From: Wyeomyia smithii | Taxonomy: Eukaryota > Arthropoda > Insecta > Diptera > Culicidae | Reading direction: 5' to 3' | Assembly (NCBI RefSeq): GCF_029784165.1 | Contig: NC_073696.1 | Coordinates: 86,361,215-86,425,214 of the forward strand | DNA: 64,000 nt | Part shown: positions 23,941-36,207 of the stretch, one piece after another | Numbering within the stretch: the stretch's first letter is position 1 | How the letters are laid out: every line of letters starts with the position of its first letter | Translations under genes and position numbers: made by a program | Notes under the pieces: generated by a model | What the model saw: the letters and a program-made list of their open reading frames with translations, nothing else | Database searches by the model: none | Told to the model about the DNA's origin: nothing

Positions 23941-26015
23941 GACAGTATGATCTCGGATTCCGACCAAAATTTCCAACCAGGATGTGTCTCTGGATCTCTT
24001 TGCTGGTGTTATTGTCGGCAGTTACCGCTGACCCTGAATACACGAACTTGTCGACCACATCAAACTCATCGCCGTCTACAGAGACTTGATTTGGGAGGCG
24101 GATGTTGTTTTCCTTGGAGCCTCTTGCTCTCCTTGATTGCGTTTTTGACGCATTAATCTGTCGTCAAAGTCATCCGCCAAGCTCAGAAGCTGAACAGACC
24201 TTGTGAAAATCGTGTCCCTCGTATCGATTCCCGCCCTCCGGATCACACCCTCAAGGGCTGTTAAACAGCAAACAGAAAAGTCCATCACCTTGTCTTAACC
24301 CTTTGCGCAATTCAAAGGGGCTCGAGTGTATCCTCGAAACACGCACGTAACACATCACTTGCACCACAGTGGCCTTGATCAGTCGAGTCCAGTTTATCGG
24401 TAAATCCGTTGCCGTGCATGATCTGCCATAGCTTTTCTCGATTGGCTGTATCATAGGCCGCCGTGAAATCGATGAAGATGTGATGTACTGTACTCGTGAC
24501 ATTTCTGTAAGTTCTGTCGGATTCAGAAGATCTGGTCCGTGGTGGCACAGGCTCCCATGAAGCCCGCTTGGTACTGACCCACGAACCTCCTAGTTGAAGG
24601 TGATAGATGATGTAACAGGATCTGTATGCGTATTTTGTAGGCGACATTGATAAGCGAGATACCGCGGTACTTGCGGCACTCCAGCTTGTCGCCCTTCTTG
24701 TAGATGGGGCAGAAGACTCCATCCATCCACTCGTCTGGCAGTTTTTCCTCCCCCCATATCATGTAAATGACCCATCCAGCTTCCCGATCTCACAAAGAAC
24801 TTCATGAACATCAGGGGCTGGTATCAGAGTCATTTGCAGCGGGTACTCTTAAATCAGGTTCTGCTCCGCTTCTGTTTACTGAATCGCCATTCAGGTGTCC
24901 ATCGCAGTATTTCTTCCACTGGCATCCGTGAGAAGGTTCCCATCCGCGTCATTGCACATGTCGGCTTGCGGCACATAGCCTCTGCGAGACTGGCTTAGCT
25001 TCTCATAAAACTTTCGCGTATCACTGGCACGGTATAGTTGCTCAAGCTCCTCATGTTCACGATCCTCTTGATGGCGCTCCTTTCGTCTGAGAATCGTGGT
25101 CATATCGTTCCGTACCAGTTTGTAATTGGCCTCGTTCTCTCTCGTTGGCCTGCCCAGATATATTGCCCAGATCCAGTTCTTCTCATTCACCGCTGCCTCA
25201 CACTCCCTGTCATACCAGTTGTTCCTGCCACTCGCTACTTCCACTCCTAGTATCGCCGTTGTGGTCTCTCCGATAGTTGTGCGAATGCAGCACCAGCCGT
25301 CCTCAAGTGCCATGCCCCTCCACCGTGGGTAGTACCGCTTTGAGCTGTTGCGCGCATTCCTCCGCAGTCTGGAGGTCCCGGAGCTGATAGATTTTGAGCA
25401 ACGAGGTTCGGCGACGTCGCGTTGTATATGGTCGATAGCTATGCGCGCACAGATACCGCAACTAGGTACTAGGTAGTGGTCCGGGCCAATATCCGTACCG
25501 TGATTGGTGGTACGTTTGTAATGTCTGAGAAGAACTGGTCGTCGATGAGAACTTGGCCAATTTGGTTTGCTGTACGTTGGTCAGGTGATCTCTAAGCGGT
25601 TTTGTGGATGTCCTTTCGAGGAAGAAGGAACTTCGGACTGCCAGTCCTCGGGAAGCAGAGAAGTTGACGCATCACTGGCCGCTGTCGTTTGTCACGGTGT
25701 GCAGGCCGCGCGGGGCGATCACCGACTTGTATATATCTTCCCTACCGATATGAGCGTTCATGTTTCCGGAGAAAAAATCTTGAGTTCTCTACGCGAGCAG
25801 CTATCGTAGAGTTTCTCCAGCTGTGCGTAGAACGCTTCTTCTCCTATATTGGGTCTACCTTCGTGAGGGCAGTGCGCATTGAGGATAGTGTAGTTGTAGA
25901 ACCGGCCTTTTATTCTCAACAAACACAACCTGTCGCTGATCGCCTGCCACTTGATTAAACGATTCTGCATTCTGCCCAACACTATAAAGCCGGTACCTAG
26001 CTCATTGGTTGTGCC
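23941..26015 (-). pseudogene. RTE-like LINE ORF2 (endonuclease + RT), degenerate
   Basis: Minus-strand pieces in order: endonuclease (LGRMQNRLIKWQAISDRL near 25980; LNAHCPHEGRP; then in another frame MNAHIGRE), linker (NWYDRECEAAVNEKNW; YRASDTRKFYEKL), RT (LPDEWMDGVFCPIYKKGD; CRKYRGISLINVAYKI; FIDFTAAYDTANREKLW as motif A; GLRQGDGLFCLLFN as motif B; SLADDFDD, a damaged FADD motif C), and a C-terminal piece (VSVDGDEFDVVDKFVYSGS). At least five frameshifts separate them, so it is dead. The last ~100 bp is the part copied into each unit of the tandem array. Clade is inferred from GDxNA-IGRE and the motif A neighbourhood; RTE-like is my best guess. Confidence 0.85.
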
Positions 26016-26040
26016 GCTCTGGTAGAACTGTGCCCTGCGG

Positions 26041-26375
26041 CCACAAATTCCACAATGTTGTGGAATGTCATGTATGACGAGGTGTTGGAACTCAAGTTTA
26101 CTGTAGGAGTTGTGATCGTCGGCTTTGCAGACAACATAACGCTAGAGGTCTACGGCGAGTCGATCGAGGAGGTCAAGTTGATGGCCGCGCATCAAGCGTA
26201 ATATTCTTGACAGCGTGGTTTCATCCATATATGGAGGCCCAGTCTGGTCCAAAGCAGTGGGTACTATCAGTTATCGTGGTAAATTGGAAATGCCTGAAGG
26301 TTGCGAGTGCGTTTCGTACAGTGTCTGCGTCCTGTTCGGCATGATGCCTATCAGCATAGCCATTACCCAAGTAAC
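26041..26375 (+). pseudogene. R1-type LINE RT fragment
   Basis: Plus strand: LWNVMYDEVLELKF, VVIVGFADNITLEVYGES (motif C, FADD changed to FADN), then a shifted frame with GGPVWSKAVGTISYRGKLE and VLFGMMPISIAI. Aligns by eye to the R1-type element at 42439-44340, with internal loss. Inactive. Confidence 0.75.
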
Positions 26376-26474
26376 AATTTAAGTCGTATTGCATTCTTTT
26401 AGCGGTTTTCATGACCAATTTCGCAAAACTGCTGTTGAAACTGGAAATACTATCAGAACCTCCTGATAACCGCT

Positions 26475-26684
26475 ATACTGCCGTAATCTTCCAGACTGAC
26501 GTATGCGACAGCGAGTAAAATTTTCAGTACGAAGCTTTTTCCAAAAACGTTTGTATATTGAGTGTTAGGACGAATTTCAACAATCTGATCTGTATATGAT
26601 GCATTAATATAATCACAAAACATTGCCGAACGTATGATTTGTGGAAAAAGGTTTATCAACTAAAGTTATGTTACCAACGCCATT
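26475..26684 (+). repeat. Repeat family Y, split copy, first part
   Basis: Begins CTGCCGTAATCTTCCAGACT and matches the start of the full copy at 45358. It breaks after GCCATT where the 3.69-kb insertion begins; the rest resumes at 30375. Confidence 0.8.
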
Positions 26685-29600
26685 GAGAGGACTGGCAGCA
26701 CGGCTACATTATTTATACGTGCACTGGAGCTGCTCCTACAAGTTATTGTTTTGCAAGTGATTTCTGTTGACAAATTTGCTGAAAAGTAAAAAAATAAGTG
26801 TTCTTCAGTGATTTTTCTACATGAAAAAAGTAAAGTTTCAGTGTCCTTAGTATGAAAGTGTTAGATTTCATTTATGCTTAAAAAATGAAAAGCCAGCAGT
26901 GTTGTGTTGGTGTGAGTGCAAGCATCGCGCTGGTTAGCACTGCGTTATGAACGATAGCTTTTGGAGACCGGGGCACGTCGATGTTATCATAATGCGGGCA
27001 AGGAAAGCAATCATAATGGACTGCTTGGAATGCTCAGATAAGTACCACATTAGATAATACAATTTAGTGCATTTATAACGGTGGAGTGTAGAGAGGCAAG
27101 ATTTATTTGCTTGTGTGTACATGTGATGAAGCCGGTGCGATGGTTACTCGGCGGTGGTATAAGTATTGGCGCGAATGAAGTTGATGTGGAAACGAGTTTA
27201 TTGAACGCTTGTTTTCGTGCATTTGGCTAGTGGCTCGTTCGCACTGACAATGGGCTACGTTCATATAGTGAGCATCGCGTTTCGTTCTAAGATTGTTTCA
27301 GATAGTGATGGGAAATATCGAGCGGAGTCGTTGACGATGGCATCGGTTGTTTCCGAGTTTTTATCGATATTATCGAGAAATTACTGATGGCTTTTGACGT
27401 TTTCAATAGGACCTATCTGGCTTTGGTAACAGTGCGGGGTCACGGGAGCAGGGATACTTTTTGTTTACCTCTAAGTTTTTCTTAAGTCTGTTTGACTGTG
27501 GTGAAGCAGTTGATAATTTTCCTATATGATGATTTTCAGGTGCAGGAGGTGGTTCACATGCTTTGTGCCACCTGCGAAATATCGATGGTTGTCGTTGACA
27601 CTAGAAATTTAGCGATGTTATCGATGGGAGGCGGTTGTCGATGTTAAAGATGGGTACCAATAACTTTTCTATAATGTAATAGAAAATATGGGAAAGATCA
27701 CGAAAGATCTTTATTCTTGTACGAAAATAGACCTGGAACTGCAATTTAAAAAGCAGGGTTTTCTATAAACTGCACACTATTTACCAATGTCATTGTCGGA
27801 CTATGGTGCAGTGATGATAGCCAAAACCTTATGCTTCACTTTTTCGATTTTTCTAGCTTTTGGGCAGATGTTTTATATACTATGTTACAATTATGACTAG
27901 TTCGGCATTTTGTTAATGAACTTAAGACTATATATTGGCCAATATGGATAACTGCGTTTTTAGATTATTAAGGCTTTGTATGCATGAAACTTTGCCAATT
28001 TTTCTATTTAATAGGTAAAATTCGCATCGAAATGTCGTGTCCCCGAGCGTCTGCGTCGGTAGAAGGGAAAATAGCGGTCGTGCGTAATGCTTCGGTGTAA
28101 ACCGCGTTTCCGGTTCGGGAGAGTTTTGCTCATATGAACGTTTTCGAAATGAAGTGATTTCACGGGGTATACCCAGATGCTTCTTCATGTCTCACCGCAG
28201 ATTTCGTTCGGTCGATAAATATCGTGACTAACGAAAACGCGATGTATACCTTTCAAAGAATCGCGTTGGCCAACGTGTACTCGGGATTAACAAATAGCTG
28301 GTTGCTACAAGTGGTAAAGGCTACTTCGCGCGCGTCGTACGCAGAGGATCGCGGTGTTTGGCAAGAAAGATACTCATGGTTCGTTTCCGTAATAAGCGCG
28401 CATCATTGTTATATTCCGTGTTTCAGGTGTGTTTTTCGCGGGATCGTTTTTGACGTTGACTAACGTCTATATCAAAGTTAGGCACCTGAATTCGAAAATC
28501 TAGTAATTCAACCAGGGAAAACCAGCGAAAAGTGGTCAGGTTTTAAGCGCTCATTTTTCAGTCATTTATAATCAGGTTTTCGAGGTTTTGACATCAATCG
28601 ATCAGAAATTCTTTTACGGTTAAATTTATGTAACAAAAACAAACTATTGTTCGAGATACATTATTGAAAAATTGGTAATTAAATTCGATTGTCTAAATCA
28701 TACCGCACAGCCAATCACTACCTCTCTTCCCAAGCACAGTCGACACTAACGGATACAATCGATCAGACTTTGATGTTATTGTTACTTTCTGTTTCCGATG
28801 CTTATGTGCGTTCCTTGTCGTTTCATCATCTACTTAGCCACTCCTTCTTTCTAACTAACTGGTACTAAAAGGTACCTTTCGAACATTTCACCCCATCAGT
28901 TTCATTACTAAACCGTACCGATTACATACGGACGCTAGGTGTTAGCAGCTGAGAGGAGGAAAGACAAAAGAGTACCGGTCATCTCGTGCCGGTTTCACCG
29001 GTAATGCTGGTGGCTGTTAGTAGTACATGGCTACTGCAGAATATTAAAATGGTTGGAATTCTGGACGGACTAACCAGAAAATAAGAATATAATCGGCAAC
29101 TGGCACCTTTTGGTGCCTCGAAATTTTGTAACTAATTGCATTTTCTGTATTACAAAATGCTGCTGCTAGCGGGAAAAACCTTGCAAATATGCATCTTTTT
29201 GTTGGTGTTAATTCTACGACAGCGGTCGGCGCAGCTTTCAAGGAAAATTTACTTTCCTTGTCATTTCATTCTCTACTTAGTCACTCCTTCTTTCTAACTA
29301 ACTGACGAAGCCTTGATAAAAAAGGTACCTTTCTAACATTTCACCCCATCAGTTTCATTACTAAACCGTACCGATTACATACGGACGCTAGATGTTAGCA
29401 GCTGAAAGGAGGAAAGACAAAAGAGTACCGGTCATCTCGTGCCGGTTTCACCGGTAATGCTGGTGGCTGTTAGTAGTACATGGCTACTGCAAAACACTAA
29501 AATGGCTGGAATTCTGGACGGACTAACCAGTAAACAAGAATAATCGGCGACTGGCACCTTTTGGTGCCTCGAAGTTTTGTATAAGAAGCGTTGCGATTCC

Positions 29601-30374
29601 CTCTACTATTTGTTTTAATGGAATATAAGAATACGGTCAACGTCATGCGGTCGTGTCTTCAATACCGCCCTCCTACTATTTTAGACCAGACGAAGTGAAC
29701 ACGAGAGACGTCGTTTGTCGATCTGTTAGATAGAAAATATACGGTTGACCGAACCTCTAGAGACTCCGCGTTTATTCCTTTCATGAGGCCGTTTTATCTC
29801 AGATAGATCAACAACGCGCAATAGCTTTCGGTATAAAGAGGATCACCTTACGAGGAGATATCCGATCATTTGAAGTTGTCTCGATTCGGTCAAAGATCCA
29901 GTATCCTTGCGTACGATTTATTGTTGCGGTGTTACATTTTCAAACTGAATAAGTTCGAATCGCATTATGAATATCGTGGCGGATGTAATGAACTTGTTGG
30001 CGCTACACTTGTTGTAAAGAACCCGACGCTCGAAATCAGCGCATCGTTTACCAAAACGAACCCTGCTGTATACCTTGCCCTTTCTCCAACATCCCAGTGA
30101 TTTCTCGTGGAAGTGCAGAGGTGTTCTCGGCTTCCATAAAGCGAGGATCACGTCAACATTTTCCTATACAAACTCCTTCTTTGACCTGCATTCGGATGCG
30201 GCCGGCGCTGGTATTGCCTAATAAACAGATTAAGATCACCAGTTTTTACACATTGAGGATGCATGTTGGTCCCAAGCATCATCTATTGGTTCTCTGTGTA
30301 ATTACTGCTGATCTGGCAATAACGGAGTAGCAACCGCGGGCGGTCAATCATGCTCATGCTCATGCTCATGCTCA
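26685..30374 (+). mobile_element. 3.69-kb non-coding retroposon with 24-bp TSD and hexamer tail
   Basis: A perfect 24-bp direct repeat (26661-26684 and 30375-30398, beginning TAAAGTTATGTTACC) brackets this segment. The uninterrupted family Y copy at 45.5 kb has that sequence once, so this is a true insertion with a target-site duplication. The 3' end is a tandem CATGCT hexamer (about 30348-30374) in place of poly(A), as in several LINE clades that use simple-repeat tails, implying target-primed reverse transcription in plus orientation. I find no ORF1, endonuclease, RT or other domain in any frame. Inside is a ~320-bp segmental duplication (28812-29130 and 29252-29580). It could be a non-autonomous LINE derivative or a mobilised long non-coding RNA. 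Confidence 0.75.
28812..29580 (+). repeat. Two-copy internal duplication (~320 bp, offset ~440 bp)
   Basis: 28812-29130 and 29252-29580 are about 90 percent alike, both carrying AAAGGTACCTTT and the hairpin GGCACCTTTTGGTGCC. The 120 bp between them is not repeated. Confidence 0.85.
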
Positions 30375-31395
30375 TAAAGTTATGTTACCAACGCCATTTT
30401 GTTGTAGAAACAGCGATTTTTATTTCACTGTTTCTACAACCGATTGACGTACATCCATCGTAGTATGCGACAAGTCGCTTAACTTTTTTTTTTCATAATC
30501 AGGCAAATAGTCGCGATTCGAGAATAAATTTTTGAAAATGAATTTGGTTTGGAATATAATAGCATTCGTGGCCTCTGCCATCTCCCATCTGCACTTCTTC
30601 CGTACAAAAAGCAAGTGTGCTTTAGTTGTTCACGAGCATGGGCCAAGCTTCGTGGTCTTAGAGGGCTACAGTATGATCATTGTTTTGTAGATAGTGAACT
30701 TCGTTCCGCGTCGAATTTTATTCGAGCAGTGCGTCCTACGGGGTCCATAAAAGGCACGATTTTCCGCCATAAGACCTTGAAGAATTTATCTGCAAATGTA
30801 GTTCTCGGTAATCACCAGTTAACCTAGGTGCACGCAATTGCCAACTACCCCGATTTCATCCCCGCTAGGCTGAATCCGTGGTCGGAGATTAACACGGTCT
30901 TCTCTGGAGTCAATTGTAAGCTTCTGTTCTCGTTTAAGGAAATATCCATATTGAGTGGTATTCGATAATTTTGGGATGTTTTCCAGAGAGCAGGGTCGTC
31001 ATCTTAGATTTCAAGGAGGCTTAATTTCTGGCCTCTGGGTATCATTCTGATTCCGGAAATTCTCATGTTGGGTGGTATTCGGCCATTTTGGTCTGTTTTT
31101 TAAGAAACCATAAGTTGCCATCTTAGAATTCAAAATAGTCTCTGGGGGCAATTCTTGGCTCTTGGGCATCATTTCGATCATTTTCAGCTGTTTTCCGGAA
31201 AAATTGTTTTAAATATGAGTTTTACTTGGACAGAACCCTTCTCTTTCCAAGAAGACCTGTCGTACCACCATAGGAATATTTTCTGCTCCCAAAAGCATCT
31301 ACATGCCGAATTTGGTTTATTTTGCGAGTCGTTGAATGCAGTAAGAGCATCACAAACATAATTGGGTTGGATTTACGTCACGATGAGTAGAAATG
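30375..31395 (+). repeat. Repeat family Y, split copy, second part
   Basis: Continues the family Y sequence interrupted at 26684 and parallels 45540-46505. It includes the hairpin GTTGTAGAAACAG / CTGTTTCTACAAC around 30402-30441. It stops matching near 31395, so the distal inverted terminus is missing. Confidence 0.8.
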
Positions 31396-32462
31396 GCCAC
31401 CAGAACATCACGCCACTTTTTTAATAAGGAAATCTCTCGTCGCGGGAGAAATGTTTCACCTGTGTTGGTTATCATCGTGCAATCGATTTTATTTGATGGT
31501 GATATTGTAGAAAGATAAGGAATTAAGAGGGGTTTTTTGTAGGTTATGTAGCTCTCAAGCATATGCGCATGAAATTTGTCGTGCATTTTGAGAACATAGG
31601 CGCTTAAAATTTATGCGCCATCAAAATAGTACGGGCTTACAAAAATGATCTCATTGTTAGCATAATTGAATTGGATTGTTTCAGCTCAGTTTTTCAGAAA
31701 AAAAATCTAGCCGTGTTCTTTAATACAGGGCTAAATCAAACTCAACTTTGGATGTTCAATTTATTTGTTAGTCAGACGACGATTCGATTTTCGTTTCGAG
31801 ATCATAAAAAGTTTCAAAAATATCAATATGGCGCGGTTGGTTATTAGTTGGTAACAATCGTAGCCGCAATAAGCCTAGTTCAATGATATATATGTTGTAA
31901 GGTGCGGCAAAGGTTGGATGCCTGTATTATTAGAGAAAAATATAGTAAATCCCTGGGGCCTAGACAACTTTATTTTTATGAACAATCTAACATCACACCG
32001 ACGATAATGAGGAATCAACAAGCTTTGATATGAATAGAGAGGTGCACCAAAAATGCAACGATACATACTTAATTTAATTGAATATTGAATATATTTCGAA
32101 ATATATCAATAGTGTCTTGCCCTTACCTTATTTTTAAGGACGCATAATTCAACGACATAGGAAATTATTTTCAACCGAAACAAGACAAAACTAAATTTAA
32201 AAAACAACTACCGAACAGTAATACGCACTAATACTAAGTTTGCCGTGTTACTTAATTAGATTTTTGGAGTTCTACGTCATCAATGTTCACAAATGCGCTG
32301 CAAGATGCTCTAAGGCATTCTACACACATCTTACGGAGACTGCGACAGAATTCTGCATCACACTAAACCAACTAAGCCGCTTTTGTCTCACCTGTATGTA
32401 CATCATTGCCTGCGTACTTTTGTTTACAAGTTTGACAGGTTAAAACTGGGCACTTATTACAA
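31396..32462. other. Intergenic, no supported gene
   Basis: AT-rich, no motif recognised on either strand. Confidence 0.5.
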
Positions 32463-32985
32463 TTTTATACAAGGGGCATACGAGGTACCAAAAGATCATT
32501 ATCGGTGATCAGTTGGTAGCAGAAATGGTCGACGGTAGATGGAGGCCCCGACTTATTCCGATGTATCCGTCCCCGTCTTCTTCGTATGTTCTCTTTTTGC
32601 ACGTGCGCGGAGGGACATGATGATAATGAGCGGGCCAGAAACTTCTCCAGATAACTTAGTTCAAAGGATGTGAGAAGACCCGAACATCTGGAAGGCGGAC
32701 AGTCGCCTCTCAAATAGTCCTAAAGTTGCAAAGCAGGCGACAAATTGATCACCGACACGCCAGTGTTAGCTAACTACTAGTCTCCAGATAAGTTAGACAG
32801 TTAGGAGACTTGATGTAGCCCGGAGGATGCACAAAGCAAAAAAGCCGTTTCCTAAGGCAACACCTAGAAGGCGTCCCGGGGAGTATTATGGGCTAGGGAT
32901 TGGAGGGTTTTTAGTGGGTCAAACCCTAAACTACCTGAGATTGGTCTCTCAGGTGTTTGGCAGCAAATTTTCCTTCTACCTGAAA
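32463..32985 (+). pseudogene. R1-type LINE 3' end fragment
   Basis: Plus strand resembles the C-terminal region of the R1-type ORF2 (RGIRGTKRSL; QKWSTVDG; RPRLIPM), heavily frameshifted. It is followed by a 3' UTR-like stretch with GGAGGGTTTTTAGTGGGTCA and a stem-loop ACCTGAGA...TCTCAGGT near 32934-32955. A 5'-truncated, dead insertion. Confidence 0.5.
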
Positions 32986-34445
32986 TAAAATAAAGCGTTA
33001 ACCAATGATTTTAGTTCTATTCTGAGAAATATTTTCATGTTAACAAATAGTAAATAGTGAATGCTGCAGCCGTACAACAACTTATCAACATAATATATTT
33101 AAAATCTTGCAAAAGATACTATGCAATTAAGTCACTTTTTCCTGAATTGAAGGTAGTGCTAAATATAATGTGCAAATTTTCAATGCTCACCTACTTATTT
33201 TTCTTCCTGGTAAAAACGGTACGTAAGTACTAAGAAATGTGATATCATTTATCGGTGGGAAATCCGTATTGGATTCCAGGTGAGAAAAGGGAGTGTATAC
33301 AGAAATATTCACTCTACCCGTTGATACGTTTGACGCTATTCCTACTGAATCACAGGAAGGGGTACAGTACAGTCATGAACGTTTATTTTAGTTTGATTTT
33401 CGTTTTTGTTCGTCGTTAAATTATACTTTTTACTGAGAGCATACAAAAATTGGTATGATTCGTTTATATTCGAGAGAAACAAACAACCAACCGCTTCTTC
33501 TACATCATTTCAAGCGAATCACATATTACCCCGGGGGTGCGTGCCTTCGAATTGCTAATAAATCAGTCCCAAAATCAATTATTTTGGGAGCTATCGCTAT
33601 TCAATTAAAGACAACTTAGCAAACAAGCTCGTTCGGAACCAATAAAATACAAGGTTCTGGTGTTTTATTAAAATACACCCATTTGTTCCGAACTTCATTA
33701 CAAAATCCACACGGAGAAAGTTTTCCTCTCGTCTGCACCGCACGCCGTTAACCGTATTCGTGTCTAGCGTCGTCGGCATGAAATATTCAATGTGTGGAAA
33801 ATAGCGGAAACCAAAGTCGTTGCTTCTGGTGGCTGCCATACAACTTTCGGATGGAGAAAGTTTTCTCCCGGTCGGAAACAACTACACGATAGCCAACGGC
33901 TGGCCAAGAGCTCCCACACACGACTGGCGTGTTGGCACGGCTGTAAAATTACGTCGAAGGCTTGCTTCCGGTACTGAAAAAGATCTTTGCGAATCGTCTC
34001 TAACTCACATGCGGAAGCATATTATCTGAATGACTGTGGATTTTCTTTAGGAAATTTATAGTCATTGTTGAGCCTTACAATCCTGGGTCACTTACAATCC
34101 GTGGACTGCTGCAGTAGCAGAAAAACATTTTCCGATAAGAACATTTCCGATAAGGTTTCCAAATCTGTGTGATATGTGGAAACGGAAATAGAAATGAATG
34201 TCATGGATACACATCATTCTCAAATAACAACTCAAAAAATATTTTTTAAGTTCACATTTTACAATTTATTCGGGTTGTTATGACTTTGAAGTTGAATAAG
34301 AAATGTATACTCAAAATTCAGATACACAAACCAGTTGAATTAGCGGCCTGAATCGCAATAAAAGCTTTATAAAATATTATTATTTTTGTGCCAGTTTATT
34401 TTTACATGCAACTGATTTATTCGCAAAAAAAAACATCTTTTTATC
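32986..34445. other. Intergenic, no firm gene
   Basis: Frames at 33597-33881 (minus) and 33792-34029 (plus) overlap. The plus frame reading NGWPRAPTHDWRVGTAVKL has a protein-like look and slightly higher GC, but no splice sites or homology could be confirmed. Confidence 0.35.
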
Positions 34446-35035
34446 AAAATACTACAAGGTATACAGCCCTACAGGTTGTATGAAATGGTGACGTAGGACT
34501 AAATGTATACCGTTTTTATTTGATGGTCGTTACTGTAAAACTAACGATGCATGAATACATTAAAATTTTACACTAGTAGTAGTTGCGAAAATTCTCATAA
34601 CTCTCATCTTCAAGCATCTATAGCTCTGAAAAGAACCGATTCCGTAATCTTCAGCTCGAAATGTGTGCTATAGAGCGCTGATGATCGCATCACCACCGGT
34701 AGTATTGAATATTTTGTTGGCCGCGCATAAAATTTGCTCTCCGCTGTGCCCGCCAGTAGCTGTGCCAGCAAAATATCTTGCGTACGATGGTAACTGTTGC
34801 TGCCGTATGCAAAATAGAGGTAACATGCTCCGCGGTGCCTGGAAGTTGACTCATATGCAGCTCTCATTTCTCAATGCCGCGTACCTCTAACAGCTATTCT
34901 CCACTCACTATTGTGTGACAAACCAGACTGAAGCTGAATTTTCTACACGCAGTCTTTTGTATCGAGTTCAGCGTAGATTTTTGCCATTAAGGCGTGGCCA
35001 CACAGCTTGGAGAAAGAGGAACAAACCAAAACACC
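34446..35035 (+). repeat. Repeat family X, copy 2 (3'-truncated)
   Basis: Starts TACTACAAGGTATACAGCCC, contains GACGTAGGAC, and parallels copy 3 up to a break near CAAAACACC. It lies in the same orientation as copy 3, from which it is separated by ~200 bp of unrelated DNA. Confidence 0.8.
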
Positions 35036-35244
35036 TTCGATACTACTGAGTGATTTTCATAAGCATCAAAAAAAAGTTTTTGCTTTCCCGATGCGAAAAT
35101 CACTTTGGTTCTTAGATTAACTAATTTTCGTTGCTAATATTTGACTGATAACGGTGTTCGAGTGCACACAAAGAAACAATTAAACCGGAAAATCACTCAA
35201 TTCAGCAGTGAAAATTCTTGAAATGAGGGTTATATCTTGCTGTG

Positions 35245-36130
35245 ATAAACTCTTCATAGGCAACACTACCGTTTATCTTTGGTGCGCCCTGGTCGTTATT
35301 GTAAAAATGATTATTGAGAAATAAATGAACATTTCAAACTAGGAGTAGTTGTGAAAATTCTCATAACTCGTATCTTCAAGCATTTATAGTTCTAAAAAGA
35401 ACCGATTCCATAATATTCAGCTTGAAATGTGTGCTATAGAGCGCAGATGATCGCACCACCACCGCTAGCATTGAATATTCTGTTGGCTGCGCATAAAATT
35501 TACTCTCCGCCGTGCCCTCCAGCAGATGGGCCAGCAAAATATCCTGCAGCGTACGATGGTAACTGTTGCTGCCGTGTGCAGAATAAAGGTAACATGCTCC
35601 GCGGTGCCTGAAAGTTGACTCGTATGCAGCTCTCGTTTCTCAATGTCGCGTACCTCTAACAGCTATACTCCACTCGCTATTGTGTGAAAAACTAGACTGA
35701 AGCTGAATTTTCTACACGCAGTCTTTTGTATCGAGTTCAGCGTAGATTTTTGCCATTAGGGCGTGGCCACACAGCTTGGAGAAAGAGGACCACAACCAAA
35801 ACACTTTGTTGAGTCAAAATATGTAGGCAGTGGAATTTATTTCGTCCATGTTATTGCTATCTGTGCTCGGGAAGCAAGCCAATAACGAGGGAAATATATG
35901 GGAAAGCTTGACCGTGAAACTTTTCACCTTTTTCCACCATTTAGCAGTAAAGCAACAATGTTGAACATTATATCAAAAAGTTTTTACACATTTTATCTAT
36001 CCACCGACATATAAATGACTAAGATGCATTAAGTCGTTCGCTCGCTATAATCGTTTGAAATCTGACGCAACTTTCACAAAGTGTAATCTAGTATAGAAAA
36101 CAAAGACATAGTCCTACGTCAAAAAAAAAT
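35245..36130 (+). repeat. Repeat family X, copy 3
   Basis: Runs to GTCCTACGTC followed by an A run, giving the most complete uninterrupted copy of X. Its GCACCACCACCG at 35446 shows the empty site of the Transib-like insertion seen in copy 1. Confidence 0.8.
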
Positions 36131-36207
36131 AAGCAAATAACAAAACAAATAAGCAAGTCATACACTTGATTCTTCTTTTGTGTCCTCTTAACTCTAACTA
36201 GTTTCAG

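Larger units (their letters stand above)
17812..24054. repeat. Tandem higher-order array of ~1.5-kb units
   Basis: Three units start at 17812, 19299 and 20818 with TTTCGATTGTAAATAAAGC (periods 1,487 and 1,519 bp). Each contains a non-repetitive leader, a SINE, about 1 kb of degenerate octamer (GACTTTAT)n, and a ~100-bp piece of LINE ORF2 ending near CACGAACTTGTC. The third unit is split by the Penelope-like element at 21891-23416 and then runs into the complete LINE at 24055. Units share private variants (for example the order of TTTGTGATATTATGA and GGCTTTATGACC blocks), so whole units were duplicated after the SINE inserted. Confidence 0.92.

Noticed and set aside
17880..24000. CRISPR-like repeat array
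   Set aside because: The octamers are directly tandem with no unique spacers of constant length, in a eukaryotic sequence with transposons.
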